From assembly GCF_009665255.1 (NCBI RefSeq), contig NZ_CP035686.1, positions 992,001 to 1,056,000 on the forward strand: 64,000 nucleotides of DNA, written 5' to 3'. Below the pieces are notes generated by a model. That model saw nothing but the letters and a program-made list of their open reading frames with translations. It was not told where the DNA came from and did not search any database. Origin of the DNA: Vibrio metoecus (GTDB taxonomy: Bacteria > Pseudomonadota > Gammaproteobacteria > Enterobacterales > Vibrionaceae). Numbering within the stretch: position 1 is the stretch's first letter; each line of letters begins with the position of its first letter. Of the stretch, positions 8,406-16,528 are shown piece after piece. The position numbers and the translations under genes were made by a program.

Positions 8406-9623
8406 ATGGCTGGAGTATTAGGCATGATTTTGGCGGGTGGCGAGGGGTCACGGTTGAAACCGTTGACTGAAACCCGTACCAAACCGGCAGTTCCTTTTGG
8501 CGGAAGCTACCGCTTAATCGACTTTGCACTCAATAACTTTGTTAACGCCGATTTGATGCGTATCTACGTATTGACGCAATTCAAATCACAGTCTTTGTAT
8601 CTACACATGAAAAAGGGCTGGAATCTCTCGGGGATCACGGATCGTTTTATCGACATTATTCCTGCGCAAATGCGTGATGGAAAACGTTGGTATGAAGGCA
8701 CTGCCGATGCGATATATCAAAACTTACGCTTTGTGGAAATTGTTGCCCCAGATCAAGTCTGCATTTTTGGCTCAGATCATATCTATAAGATGGATATCCG
8801 CCAAATGCTCGATTTCCATCGCCGCATGGAAGCAGAATTGACCGTTTCTGCACTGCGTATGCCGATCAGTCAAGCTTCACAGTTTGGCGTCATCGAGGTC
8901 GATGAACACGGCAAAATGGTGGGATTTGAAGAGAAACCGAGTTGTCCGAAGTCGATCCCCGGTGAACCTGAGTGGGCGCTAGTCTCGATGGGTAACTACA
9001 TTTTTGAAGCAGAAACGCTCAGCAAAGAGTTGCGTGAAGATGCTGAGAATAGCCAATCTAGCCATGACTTTGGCAAGGACATTATTCCGAAGATGTTCCC
9101 ACGCGGTAAAGTGTACGTGTATGACTTCACGACCAACAAAATCAAAGGCGAGAAAGAATCTACCTACTGGCGTGATGTGGGTACCATTGAGTCCTACTGG
9201 TCTGCTCATATGGATCTGCTCGATAAAGAACCGCCATTTTCTTTGTATAACCGTAGCTGGCCGCTACACACCTATTACCCGCCTTTGCCACCCGCAACGT
9301 TTGTTGATGTGAAGGATAAAAAAGTCAAAGTGACAGACAGTTTGATCTCTGGGGGAAGTTATATTCAAGGATCAACCATTTATAAATCGGTGTTGGGCTT
9401 CCGTAGTAACATTGCTGCTGGCTCTTTGATCAGTGAATCTGTTATCTTGGGTGACGTAAAAATTGGAGCTGGCTGCACGATTAAGCGCGCCATTATCGAT
9501 AAAGATGTTGAGATTGCCGCAGGTACTATCATTGGTGAAGATCTGGAAATGGACAGAAAACGTTTCCACGTTTCCGATGAAGGTATTGTGGTAATTGCAA
9601 AAGGTTCAAAGGTAGGATTCTAG
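8406..9623 (+). CDS. glgC: Glucose-1-phosphate adenylyltransferase
   Basis: GlgC makes ADP-glucose from ATP and glucose-1-phosphate, the committed and allosterically controlled step of bacterial glycogen synthesis. The 405-residue protein has the nucleotidyltransferase motif GGEGSRLKPLT at residues 11-21, TKPAVPFGG just after it, the SDHIYKMD metal-binding stretch, the FEEKP glucose-1-phosphate site, and a C-terminal left-handed beta-helix region. A ribosome-binding site GGAG lies eight bases before the ATG. glgA follows after a single base, so the two are one operon. Confidence 0.96.
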   Translation: MAGVLGMILAGGEGSRLKPLTETRTKPAVPFGGSYRLIDFALNNFVNADLMRIYVLTQFKSQSLYLHMKKGWNLSGITDRFIDIIPAQMRDGKRWYEGTADAIYQNLRFVEIVAPDQVCIFGSDHIYKMDIRQMLDFHRRMEAELTVSALRMPISQASQFGVIEVDEHGKMVGFEEKPSCPKSIPGEPEWALVSMGNYIFEAETLSKELREDAENSQSSHDFGKDIIPKMFPRGKVYVYDFTTNKIKGEKESTYWRDVGTIESYWSAHMDLLDKEPPFSLYNRSWPLHTYYPPLPPATFVDVKDKKVKVTDSLISGGSYIQGSTIYKSVLGFRSNIAAGSLISESVILGDVKIGAGCTIKRAIIDKDVEIAAGTIIGEDLEMDRKRFHVSDEGIVVIAKGSKVGF

Positions 9624-9624
9624 A

Positions 9625-11079
9625 ATGGAACAACTCAACGTTTGGTTTACCGTGTCGGAAGTGCAGGGGCTGGTAAAAAGTGGTGGCTTAGCTGATGTGG
9701 CAAAAGCCCTACCACAGGCGTTGAAAGCGTTGCATCAGCAGGTAGCGATTGCGCTGCCTGCTTATCGTTCAGTTCCGGGTAGAGAAGAGGCGGAGTTAGT
9801 CCTAGAAACGGAACTTACTCACTGGCCGCACACTCATTATCGAGTGCTTAAACGCGAGTTAGAAGGGATCCCGGTCTATTTAATAGACTGCCCAGCCTAT
9901 TTTGATCGCCCGGCTCTGTATGCCGAGAATAACCAAGCGTATACCGATAATGGTGAACGATTTGGTTTTTTCTCCGCAGCGTGTTTGGACGTACTCCCTA
10001 AATTGGGGATTCAACCGGATATTATTCACGCCAATGACTGGCACACCGGCTTAGTTCCTTTTCTACTGAAAACGCGTTACCGCTATGACAGTTTTTTTGA
10101 ACAAGTCAAAAGCGTGCTCACGGTGCATAACGCCATTTTCAAAGGGATTTTTTCTTACCACCAATTGGAAGTCATTCCAGAGCTTAATTTATCGGGTATG
10201 GAATTTCTGCAATATGGTCATGACCATGTCAGTATGTTGCGAGCCGGGATTGCCTTTGCCGATAAAATTAACGCAGTAAGTCCTAATTATGCTTCAGAGC
10301 TTTTAACGCCGCTCGGCGCGCATGGTTTAGTCGATGATTTTGTTCGTCGCGCTCGGGATTTGCACGGTATTGTGAATGGCTGTGATTACAGTGAGTGGAA
10401 CCCACAAACGGATCACTATTTGCCAACCACTTACAGTGATGAACCACAATCGATGCGCAAGGGCAAGGCGTTGTGCAAAACCGCGTTGCAAGAAGAGTTA
10501 CATTTGCCTGTTGCCAATGTTCCTATGTTTGGCATGGTTTGTCGTTTAACACACCAAAAAGGCTTTCATTACCTGTTACCTATTTTGGAGCAGTTCTTAC
10601 GTAATGATGTCCAGGTGGTGATTGTCGGGACTGGTGAGCCAGAGGTCGCAGCGCGACTGAATAAAATTGCTCACTCTCATCGCAATAAGTTTGCTTTTGT
10701 CGAGACCTACAGTGAGCGTTTAGCCCACTGGGTTGAAGCTGGATCCGACTTCTTCTTAATGCCTTCCGAGTTTGAGGCATGTGGGTTGAACCAGATCTAC
10801 AGCATGGCTTATGGCACCTTACCTATCGTAAGAGAAGTCGGCGGGTTGAAAGACACGGTGAACGATTACGATAAGTTTCCTGAGCGTGCGACGGGTTTTG
10901 GTTATCAAGAACCCACACCTGAAGCGTTGCTGATCACCATGCAGCGTGCCTTGCTGTTTTATCTCCAACAACCTGATGAGATGCTCAAAGTACAGCAACG
11001 TGCGATGCAGCAAAACTTCAGCTGGGAGGAGTCGGCACAGGAATACATGAAAATGTATCGTTTGGCGCGATTTGGTTAG
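9625..11079 (+). CDS. glgA: Glycogen synthase (ADP-glucose)
   Basis: GlgA transfers glucose from ADP-glucose to the growing alpha-1,4-glucan. The 484-residue length is typical of GT5 synthases. The ADP-glucose motif KSGGL is at residues 18-22, HANDWHT and LTVHNAIFKGIF lie in the N-terminal domain, and the C-terminal domain has RLTHQKG and MPSEFEACGLNQIYSM, which contains the E-x7-E retaining glycosyltransferase signature. The start lies one base past the glgC stop. A terminator follows closely, and no branching enzyme or phosphorylase gene is next to it, unlike the E. coli glg operon. Confidence 0.96.
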   Translation: MEQLNVWFTVSEVQGLVKSGGLADVAKALPQALKALHQQVAIALPAYRSVPGREEAELVLETELTHWPHTHYRVLKRELEGIPVYLIDCPAYFDRPALYAENNQAYTDNGERFGFFSAACLDVLPKLGIQPDIIHANDWHTGLVPFLLKTRYRYDSFFEQVKSVLTVHNAIFKGIFSYHQLEVIPELNLSGMEFLQYGHDHVSMLRAGIAFADKINAVSPNYASELLTPLGAHGLVDDFVRRARDLHGIVNGCDYSEWNPQTDHYLPTTYSDEPQSMRKGKALCKTALQEELHLPVANVPMFGMVCRLTHQKGFHYLLPILEQFLRNDVQVVIVGTGEPEVAARLNKIAHSHRNKFAFVETYSERLAHWVEAGSDFFLMPSEFEACGLNQIYSMAYGTLPIVREVGGLKDTVNDYDKFPERATGFGYQEPTPEALLITMQRALLFYLQQPDEMLKVQQRAMQQNFSWEESAQEYMKMYRLARFG

Positions 11080-11096
11080 AGGTAAATTTTAAAGCT

Positions 11097-11122
11097 AAGG
11101 CACCTTTAGGTGCCATTATTTT
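11097..11122 (+). terminator. Intrinsic terminator after glgA
   Basis: The stem GGCACC / GGTGCC with a TTTA loop is followed by ATTATTTT, 20 bases after the glgA stop. Confidence 0.75.
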
Positions 11123-11209
11123 CTGCTCTGCTCAACAGTTTCTTACAACTGAAGTGATTTTCCACACACGGTTTATGGTAGTCTTGGCCTGCGTAATAAC
11201 GAGGTGCCA

Positions 11210-12016
11210 ATGTCTGCCATTGCTGAAAAAGTTCTGTTTCATAAAACCTACCTTCATCCTACCAGTCGCGAGTGGGTGGTTTTCGTACATGGCGCAGGAG
11301 GCAGCTCTTCAATTTGGTTTAAGCAGATCAAAGCCTATCGTCAGCATTTTAACTTGCTACTCATCGATTTGCGTGGTCATGGTAAATCAAACCAATTGCT
11401 CAGAGATTGGATAGCCAATCGCTATACTTTCAAAACGGTCACCCTTGATGTGCTGAGAGTATTGGATCATCTGAAAATCCAGTCAGCCCATTTTGTGGGA
11501 ATGTCCCTCGGTACGATCATCGTCCGTAACCTTGCCGAGCTTGCGACACACCGTGTTAGTTCCATGGTGCTTGGTGGTGCGGTAACGCGGCTTAATGCGC
11601 GCTCACAACTGTTGGTTAGGCTAGGGCATTTGAGCAAACACCTCATCCCGTATATGTGGCTGTATCGGCTATTTGCTTACATAGTGATGCCGCAGCGCAG
11701 CCAAAAAGAGTCACGACATCTCTTTATCCGTGAAGCGCAAAAGCTGTGTCAAAAAGAGTTTAAGCGCTGGTTTACCTTAACGGCTGAAGTTAATCCCATG
11801 ATGCGCTACTTCCGTGACCGTGAATTACCGATCCCCACTTTATATTTGATGGGTGAGAAGGATTACATGTTTATCCATCCGGTGAAGGAGATGGTTGCAC
11901 TGCATGCGCAGAGTGAACTGTATGAAATTCCAAATTGTGGGCATGTATGTAATGTCGAGCAGCCTGAGCTGTTTAATCAGCGTTCTATCGAGTTTATCCA
12001 GCGCCAAATCCGTTAA
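11210..12016 (+). CDS. Alpha/beta-hydrolase fold protein
   Basis: This is a 268-residue cytoplasmic serine hydrolase of unknown substrate. The fold is shown by the oxyanion-hole motif HGAGG at residues 27-31, the nucleophile elbow GMSLGT with Ser99, an Asp in MGEKDYMF, and a C-terminal His in CGHVCN. The lid segment (about 125-200) is basic and aromatic. I chose the ATG at 11210 because GAGG lies six bases before it. A GTG two codons upstream overlaps that site. It resembles esterases or C-C hydrolases, but sequence alone does not tell the substrate. Confidence 0.8.
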   Translation: MSAIAEKVLFHKTYLHPTSREWVVFVHGAGGSSSIWFKQIKAYRQHFNLLLIDLRGHGKSNQLLRDWIANRYTFKTVTLDVLRVLDHLKIQSAHFVGMSLGTIIVRNLAELATHRVSSMVLGGAVTRLNARSQLLVRLGHLSKHLIPYMWLYRLFAYIVMPQRSQKESRHLFIREAQKLCQKEFKRWFTLTAEVNPMMRYFRDRELPIPTLYLMGEKDYMFIHPVKEMVALHAQSELYEIPNCGHVCNVEQPELFNQRSIEFIQRQIR

Positions 12017-12021
12017 CACTT

Positions 12022-12333
12022 TTATTCATTACATTGGGTAAATCCACACTGCCAACAAACGCTAAACTGCCCTTCATGGCTTTCGCCGCATTGTGGGCAT
12101 AACCAGCGAGATTGTTTCGGCGGATTAAGATACTCAGCGATGATTTGCTCGGCGGCGGTTTTCTGCTGAGGTTTCTTTAACCAAAGTGATGGTGCGCTGC
12201 TGGAATCCATCGGGAGCTCGCCACGCAGCGCAAACAGCATCTCTCCACGCAATTCACACGGGATCCCTTGTTGATGCAACAACTGCATCAAGATATGAGC
12301 CTCTAATGGATGATTTGCAGTATAAATTTTCAT
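12022..12333 (-). CDS. DUF2007-type protein with C-terminal zinc ribbon
   Basis: A small protein of 103 residues. The N-terminal half (MKIYTANHPLEAHILMQLL) resembles the ferredoxin-like DUF2007 domain, sometimes called putative signal-transducing. The C-terminal 30 residues form a zinc ribbon, CPQCGESHEG...CWQCGF, with paired CxxC knuckles. Function is unknown. It starts 26-29 bases after the TVP38-family gene on the same strand and is probably co-transcribed with it. A second ATG one codon upstream is an equally possible start, and no strong ribosome-binding site decides between them. Confidence 0.75.
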   Translation of the reverse strand: MKIYTANHPLEAHILMQLLHQQGIPCELRGEMLFALRGELPMDSSSAPSLWLKKPQQKTAAEQIIAEYLNPPKQSRWLCPQCGESHEGQFSVCWQCGFTQCNE

Positions 12334-12361
12334 CATGGTTGATGGGGGTTCTAGCCCAAGC

Positions 12362-13051
12362 TCATTTCATCGGTGATGAAACAGGGCGCCGTTGAAGTTT
12401 ATTCATGAACCATTTCACCACAACAGGAAATACACCCAACAACACAAAAGAGGCGAGCACTGGTGCAGAAACGATCTGGCTCAAGCTAGAGATTTCGGCT
12501 AGTTGAGTGCCGGCATTGAGATAAACTGCTGTGCCAGGCAACATCCCTAATTGGCTGACCCAATAGTAACGCCAAATGGAAATAGGCGTGAGACCCATGA
12601 CCAAGTTAATCAAAAAGAAGGGGAAAATGGGAATTAAGCGTAGCGAGAGCAAATAAAAGGCTCCATCCCGTTCGACACCTTGGTTAATGGTTAACAGCTT
12701 ATCGGCAAATTGAGCTTGAACCCAGTCGCGCAATAAAAAGCGGCTGCTGAGGAAAGCAAGAGTTGCCCCAATCGTACTCGCAAATGAGGCTAGCAGAAGG
12801 CTGAGCCAAAACCCAAACAGTGCTGCACCCAATAGGGTGACAACAGTGGCGCCTGGGACCGAAAAGGCAGTCAACAGGACATACAACACAAAATAGATAA
12901 GCGCAGCTTGTACAAGATGTGCATCAATGTAGTTTGCCAATTCGGCTTGCTTGGCTTTGGCCACATCTAACGTCAGATAATGGCTAAATTGTGTCACCAA
13001 GATCGCCGTTATCGCGATCAAAATAAGGGCAATAATGAGCTTTTTGTTCAT
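12362..13051 (-). CDS. TVP38/TMEM64 (VTT/DedA-like) inner-membrane protein
   Basis: A 229-residue polytopic membrane protein with hydrophobic segments near residues 5-22, 50-75, 80-100, 135-155 and 190-215. The centre has the family signature region (PGATVVTLLGAALFGF, then LRLIPIFPFFLINLVMGLT), typical of the SNARE-associated/VTT domain shared with DedA proteins. Some DedA-superfamily members move lipids across the inner membrane. The role of this one is unknown. It heads a likely two-gene unit with the DUF2007 protein downstream. Confidence 0.82.
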   Translation of the reverse strand: MNKKLIIALILIAITAILVTQFSHYLTLDVAKAKQAELANYIDAHLVQAALIYFVLYVLLTAFSVPGATVVTLLGAALFGFWLSLLLASFASTIGATLAFLSSRFLLRDWVQAQFADKLLTINQGVERDGAFYLLSLRLIPIFPFFLINLVMGLTPISIWRYYWVSQLGMLPGTAVYLNAGTQLAEISSLSQIVSAPVLASFVLLGVFPVVVKWFMNKLQRRPVSSPMK

Positions 13052-13236
13052 GAGTGGTACCTAGTCAGCACTTTGATATTGAGGCTTTTGATAGCCATAA
13101 GTGGAATATCTTATCCCATTGGTAATGAAGGCAATGCATCAGGACTTGGGTATAAGTATATCGACTCAAAATAAATTCGCCCGATTGGTATGAACTAGGG
13201 CTATGAAGTAGAAGACAGGGGAAGCGCCGTATTTCT

Positions 13237-13271
13237 TTCAAAAAAATAACGCGCCCGTGTGGACGCGTTAT
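13237..13271 (-). terminator. Intrinsic terminator after tfoY
   Basis: Read on the minus strand, the stem ATAACGCG / CGCGTTAT with a ten-base loop is followed by seven T residues. It lies about 60 bases after the tfoY stop. Confidence 0.85.
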
Positions 13272-13332
13272 CAGATTTTACTCAAAGTATTCATACAAAC
13301 TTGGCGAGGAAAGACAAACTCAAAACGAGAAA

Positions 13333-13920
13333 TCAAAGGTGTCTTAGTAGTTCGTCACGACGATTTTGTGGGATCACTGACCAATGTTTACCTTCGATTG
13401 CCCCCTCTAAAGCCCATAACAGCTCAAGACTAACCTCTGCCGAATGGGTACGTTGAATGGCTTTATACGCTTCAACAGAACCGAAAGAGTGTAGAGACTC
13501 AACGCTTTCGATACCGGCTTTTTTGAGCATTCTTTCCGTTGCTAAACGCAAGTTGGGAAGATCTTTCAAACGGTCAGGCTTCGCTTGTGCTTGTGTTTCA
13601 CGTTCGGTCTTAGCGACCTCAAGCGCAATACGAGCTTCACTTAGGATAGAGGTTGGATTACTCCAACAATCATCAGGTAGAGCGTAGTACTTAGTGACGA
13701 CGGGGAAACCACGCTTTTTGTAAACATAAGGTTCATAACCTTGCTGCTTGAACTTTTCGATTGTGGCATCGTCTGCACGGATGTGCAGAGTATCGTTAAC
13801 CACAAGCGCAAACATAGTTTCGTCGACGAAAATACCAAAGCCACCAAACATTGAACGAGATTTCACACGTCCTAGCTGCTCAAAGAGCCGCATTGAATCT
13901 TTTAATACTGGTTTATCCAT
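13333..13920 (-). CDS. tfoY: TfoX-family regulator TfoY
   Basis: TfoY is one of two TfoX-like regulators of Vibrio cholerae (the other, TfoX, controls chitin-induced competence). TfoY is reported to promote type VI secretion and motility when cyclic di-GMP is low. The 195 residues contain an N-terminal TfoX domain (about 1-95; RSMFGGFGIFVDETMFALVV) and a C-terminal TfoX domain (about 110-190; LRLATERMLKKAGIESVESL). Assignment to TfoY rather than TfoX rests on the GEMM-I riboswitch in its leader. The gene is followed by its own terminator. Confidence 0.93.
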   Translation of the reverse strand: MDKPVLKDSMRLFEQLGRVKSRSMFGGFGIFVDETMFALVVNDTLHIRADDATIEKFKQQGYEPYVYKKRGFPVVTKYYALPDDCWSNPTSILSEARIALEVAKTERETQAQAKPDRLKDLPNLRLATERMLKKAGIESVESLHSFGSVEAYKAIQRTHSAEVSLELLWALEGAIEGKHWSVIPQNRRDELLRHL

Positions 13921-13973
13921 GCTGTTAGTCTCGGAGTATTGTTACATACGCCACCAAATCAGGTCCGAGAAAA

Positions 13974-14002
13974 TTAGCAAAAGCATGCAACTGCCGTGTC
14001 AA
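13974..14002 (-). promoter_or_regulatory. Candidate promoter between riboswitch and tfoY
   Basis: On the minus strand a perfect TTGACA (14002-13997) is followed after 17 bases by TGCTAA (13979-13974). Transcription from here would start near 13966 and give a tfoY message of about 45 untranslated bases without the aptamer. Multiple tfoY promoters are, from memory, described in V. cholerae. The boxes are seen here, the activity is inferred. Confidence 0.5.
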
Positions 14003-14032
14003 TGATGAGTCAACATAGTGTATGCATTTTTG

Positions 14033-14120
14033 CCATCGGTAACCCCGCTACCTACCTATGTTCTGGTTTAGGCCGGAGGCTTTGCGTCCCATTCTTTCAA
14101 ATGGTTTGCCCTGTGCGTGA
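14033..14120 (-). ncRNA. GEMM-I cyclic di-GMP riboswitch (Vc2 type)
   Basis: Read on the minus strand this stretch runs from TCACGCACAGGGCAAACC to GGGGTTACCGATGG and matches the Vc2 aptamer whose crystal structure is known. All key elements are present: the CACGCACAGGGCAAACC 5' strand, the GAAA tetraloop, GGGACGCAAAGCCUCCGG with the receptor, and the GGUAGGUAGCGGGG 3' strand. It ends 112 bases before the tfoY start. Compared with my memory of Vc2, one helix has AATGG instead of AGTGG, turning a U-G into a U-A pair, which keeps the helix. Confidence 0.96.
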
Positions 14121-14153
14121 CATTTTTCCTGATAAAAAATAACCAAACTTGGG

Positions 14154-14190
14154 TCATTCTCACATACTGATATTTCAATTGTGAGAATGA
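14154..14190. promoter_or_regulatory. 11-bp perfect inverted repeat upstream of tfoY riboswitch
   Basis: TCATTCTCACA (14154-14164) and TGTGAGAATGA (14180-14190) are exact inverted copies with a 15-base spacer. The nearer arm is 34 bases upstream of the aptamer 5' end, where a transcription factor controlling the riboswitch-containing transcript would bind. The factor is not known to me. Confidence 0.5.
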
Positions 14191-14222
14191 GCCATGTTAA
14201 TAATACTCGCTCTACATTAGTT

Positions 14223-14242
14223 TTGTCATATTTATGTGACAA
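14223..14242. promoter_or_regulatory. TTGTCA-N8-TGACAA palindrome with possible promoter
   Basis: A 20-base inverted repeat lies between the purR stop and tfoY. On the minus strand its first arm, TTGTCA, is followed 17 bases later by TAATGT, which gives a plausible promoter pointing to the riboswitch and tfoY. Confidence 0.4.
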
Positions 14243-14278
14243 GCTTTCAAATATAGGCTCTGTGAATTGTCAAGAAAG

Positions 14279-15289
14279 TTAGGATTTTGTCAAGTCTTTC
14301 ACAGTGTCGCGTTCGACGATCTCAGGATGCATCTCGAAAATTCGGCGCTCGTGTTCTTTATCTTTAATACGCTCTAACAGAATTTCGAACGCATTTTTAC
14401 CCACACGACGCTTAGGTTGGTGCACTGTGGTCAGTGGTGGAGAGAAGTATTCGGCCAGTTCGATATTATCGTAACCAATCACGGATATTTCTTCAGGAAC
14501 ACGAATCCCTTTTTGTTGCAAACGGCTCATTAGACCTAATGCCATGGTGTCGTTGAAGCAGAATACGGCAGTTGGGCGCTTATCCATAGCAATGATTTTG
14601 TCGGCGGCAAGGACTGCGGTATCACACTCAAAATTACCTTCTAGAATCCAATCTTCATTCACGGGTAAGTGCGCTTCAGCCATCGCTCGGCGGAAACCTT
14701 GAATACGCTCTTGGCAAGCGGCTTTGACAAAATGACCACTTAAACAGGCAATATCGGTATGTCCACGATCCGTCAGATATTTGGTCGCGAGATAGCCACC
14801 TTCCTCTGAGTTATCGATGATTTTATCAGCGTGCGACGTTTCTGGGCCCCAATCCATGATTACTTTTGGAATGTCTTTGTGAGCGTCGAGCATTTCCTGC
14901 AGCTCTTGAGTCAGGTCAGAGCACATGACTAAAATGCCATCCACACGTTTTTCGGCCAGCATGCGAATATAATCACGCTGCTTTTCATAGATGCCGCCCG
15001 TGTTACACAGAATCAAAGTATAACCTTGACGGTAACAGTAGCTTTCCACACCATCGATCACTTCCGAGAAAAACAGGTTTGTTGATTGAGTCACTAGCAT
15101 GCCAATGGTGCGTGTAGTGTTGCACTTCAAACTACGTGCGACCGCACTCGGTGCATAGTTGAGTTGCTTAACCGCTTCCATCACTTTCTCTTGGGTGGTT
15201 TCTGCCACAAAGCGAGTTTTATTGATAACGTGAGAAACGGTGGTGGTAGACACGCCTGCAAGGCGCGCCACATCTTTAATCGTAGCCAT
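14279..15289 (-). CDS. purR: Purine repressor PurR (LacI/GalR family)
   Basis: PurR represses purine synthesis genes when it binds hypoxanthine or guanine. The 336-residue protein has the LacI-type helix-turn-helix at the N terminus (MATIKDVARLAGVSTTTVSH), the hinge helix around residues 48-56 (APSAVARSLK), and a periplasmic-binding-protein-like effector domain with SVIGYDNIELAEYF and PPLTTVHQPKRR near the C terminus. It aligns with E. coli PurR throughout. AGGAA lies before the ATG. Just upstream, near 15411-15425, is a GTAAAGCGCTTCAA palindrome of the LacI-family type, a weak autoregulatory candidate. Confidence 0.95.
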   Translation of the reverse strand: MATIKDVARLAGVSTTTVSHVINKTRFVAETTQEKVMEAVKQLNYAPSAVARSLKCNTTRTIGMLVTQSTNLFFSEVIDGVESYCYRQGYTLILCNTGGIYEKQRDYIRMLAEKRVDGILVMCSDLTQELQEMLDAHKDIPKVIMDWGPETSHADKIIDNSEEGGYLATKYLTDRGHTDIACLSGHFVKAACQERIQGFRRAMAEAHLPVNEDWILEGNFECDTAVLAADKIIAMDKRPTAVFCFNDTMALGLMSRLQQKGIRVPEEISVIGYDNIELAEYFSPPLTTVHQPKRRVGKNAFEILLERIKDKEHERRIFEMHPEIVERDTVKDLTKS

Positions 15290-15439
15290 AGAGTGTTCCT
15301 GTCGATGACTGCTGATGCCAGCGAATGTTATTGGTTAATTAAATCAGCAGAAGTAAGGCGAGACTGAGCGAATCTTCACACTCTGTGCGGCGAGGAACTA
15401 CATATACCGTACGTAAAGCGCTTCAATCATCATGCCTAA

Positions 15440-15478
15440 AGTAATAAAAATACAAAAACCGCCAAGAAACAGCGGTTT
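15440..15478 (-). terminator. Intrinsic terminator between torD and purR
   Basis: On the minus strand AAACCGC / GCGGTTT with a nine-base loop is followed by TTGTATTTTTATT. It lies about 160 bases after the torD stop and separates torD from purR. Confidence 0.75.
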
Positions 15479-15584
15479 ACATTTTTATTCGTTTTTATCG
15501 TTTGCGGGTGGATTTTAGACTGCAAATGTATCCGCCGCAACGAAATTCATTCATCAAACTTTAAGTTCTTTCACAATTGATTTG

Positions 15585-15628
15585 TTTATGCCCCTGGCTT
15601 TTTGCAATGGTAAAGTTAGGGGCATAAA
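15585..15628. repeat. 11-bp perfect inverted repeat downstream of torD
   Basis: TTTATGCCCCT (15585-15595) and AGGGGCATAAA (15618-15628) form a perfect stem with a 22-base loop, 14 bases after the torD stop on the minus strand. It lacks a T run on that strand, so it is more likely a 3'-end stabilising structure or a processed RNA end than a classic terminator. Confidence 0.6.
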
Positions 15629-15641
15629 AATAGACGTGTTG

Positions 15642-16304
15642 TTATTGAATGCGCTGACCTAGTTCATCGATGTAACGTTGATCTTGCTGTAAAAATGCCA
15701 ACGTTAACCGAGCTGCCGCCGCGTAAAAACCAAACGCATCAAACTGAGTACAACGTTCAACAAAAAGGGGTAACCAACTCAATAAGTGTTGAGTAATGAA
15801 ATCAGATTGTGTCTTGAGAGCTGAGTTAACCTCGGAGCCTTCTTTATTCGGGGTATTGCTGATAACAAGATGCGCAAGAAAGTCGAGTTGAATCGCGAGA
15901 TGATCGGCGGGCTCATTAAGGTTCGGATCCACATTCACGTTATAGTGGCTGAGTAATTCACGCATGAGTTGTGCGGGCTTGCCATTGAGTAATCCTTTGT
16001 CTGTGTAGACAGATGCATAGGGTAACGCTGAGTCACGATCGGACTTTAAAAATAGATCGCAAAAATCAGCGGCAAGTTCCAACTGTGCATCTTGGCGATC
16101 TTGCAAGCGATTGAGTGCATCGATCAAACTTTTCACTTCCATCGCTAAGCTTTCCTCATCGGCAAGTGCGGTTAAGAAAGTACGGATTTCAACTGAGTGA
16201 TAATGGGCGATATCTTGTTCAGTCAGTTCTTTAAAAAAGAGACTCGAAAGCCACCAATAAATTTCTGCGCGTTTTTCATTGAGGATATTCAGTTCTTGGA
16301 TCAT
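15642..16304 (-). CDS. torD: TMAO reductase chaperone TorD
   Basis: TorD binds the Tat signal and core of apo-TorA, helps insert the molybdenum cofactor and prevents premature export. The 220-residue, mostly helical protein has the family blocks RAEIYWWLSSLFFKELTEQDI, ELAADFCDLFL and the signature EPADHLAIQLDFLAHLV near residue 137. GGGAGAG precedes the ATG. In E. coli torD is the last gene of torCAD. Here it is detached and reads divergently from torR, with TorR-box-like decamers between them. Confidence 0.93.
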   Translation of the reverse strand: MIQELNILNEKRAEIYWWLSSLFFKELTEQDIAHYHSVEIRTFLTALADEESLAMEVKSLIDALNRLQDRQDAQLELAADFCDLFLKSDRDSALPYASVYTDKGLLNGKPAQLMRELLSHYNVNVDPNLNEPADHLAIQLDFLAHLVISNTPNKEGSEVNSALKTQSDFITQHLLSWLPLFVERCTQFDAFGFYAAAARLTLAFLQQDQRYIDELGQRIQ

Positions 16305-16345
16305 GTTTGCTCTCCCAATCGATTGACGCGTAGTCTAAACCATAA

Positions 16346-16487
16346 AAATGAACAGCAATCATGCAAAATATGACAGTTTGTGAAAAGAAAAGAATACGTT
16401 GTTAATCTGTTAAATAAAGCTTGCGTTGTATCAAGGAAAGGTGAGTTTTCTCACGATATTTCTCGAGTTATTAACAAATATGAATAG
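16346..16487. promoter_or_regulatory. TorR-box-like decamers in the torD-torR divergent promoter
   Basis: The E. coli TorR recognition decamer is CTGTTCATAT. On the minus strand CTGTTCATTT (16355-16346) and CTATTCATAT (16487-16478) each match nine of ten positions. A third, CTGTCATATT (about 16376-16367), matches if one base is skipped. Binding is inferred from these matches. Confidence 0.5.
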
Positions 16488-16528
16488 AATGAGTGAGCGA
16501 TAAATCCCGTTATTTAAAATGGTGCACT

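Noticed and set aside
8278..8529. 83-residue minus-strand frame spanning the glgC start
   Set aside because: Most of it is antisense to glgC, with no start signal and no conserved pattern.
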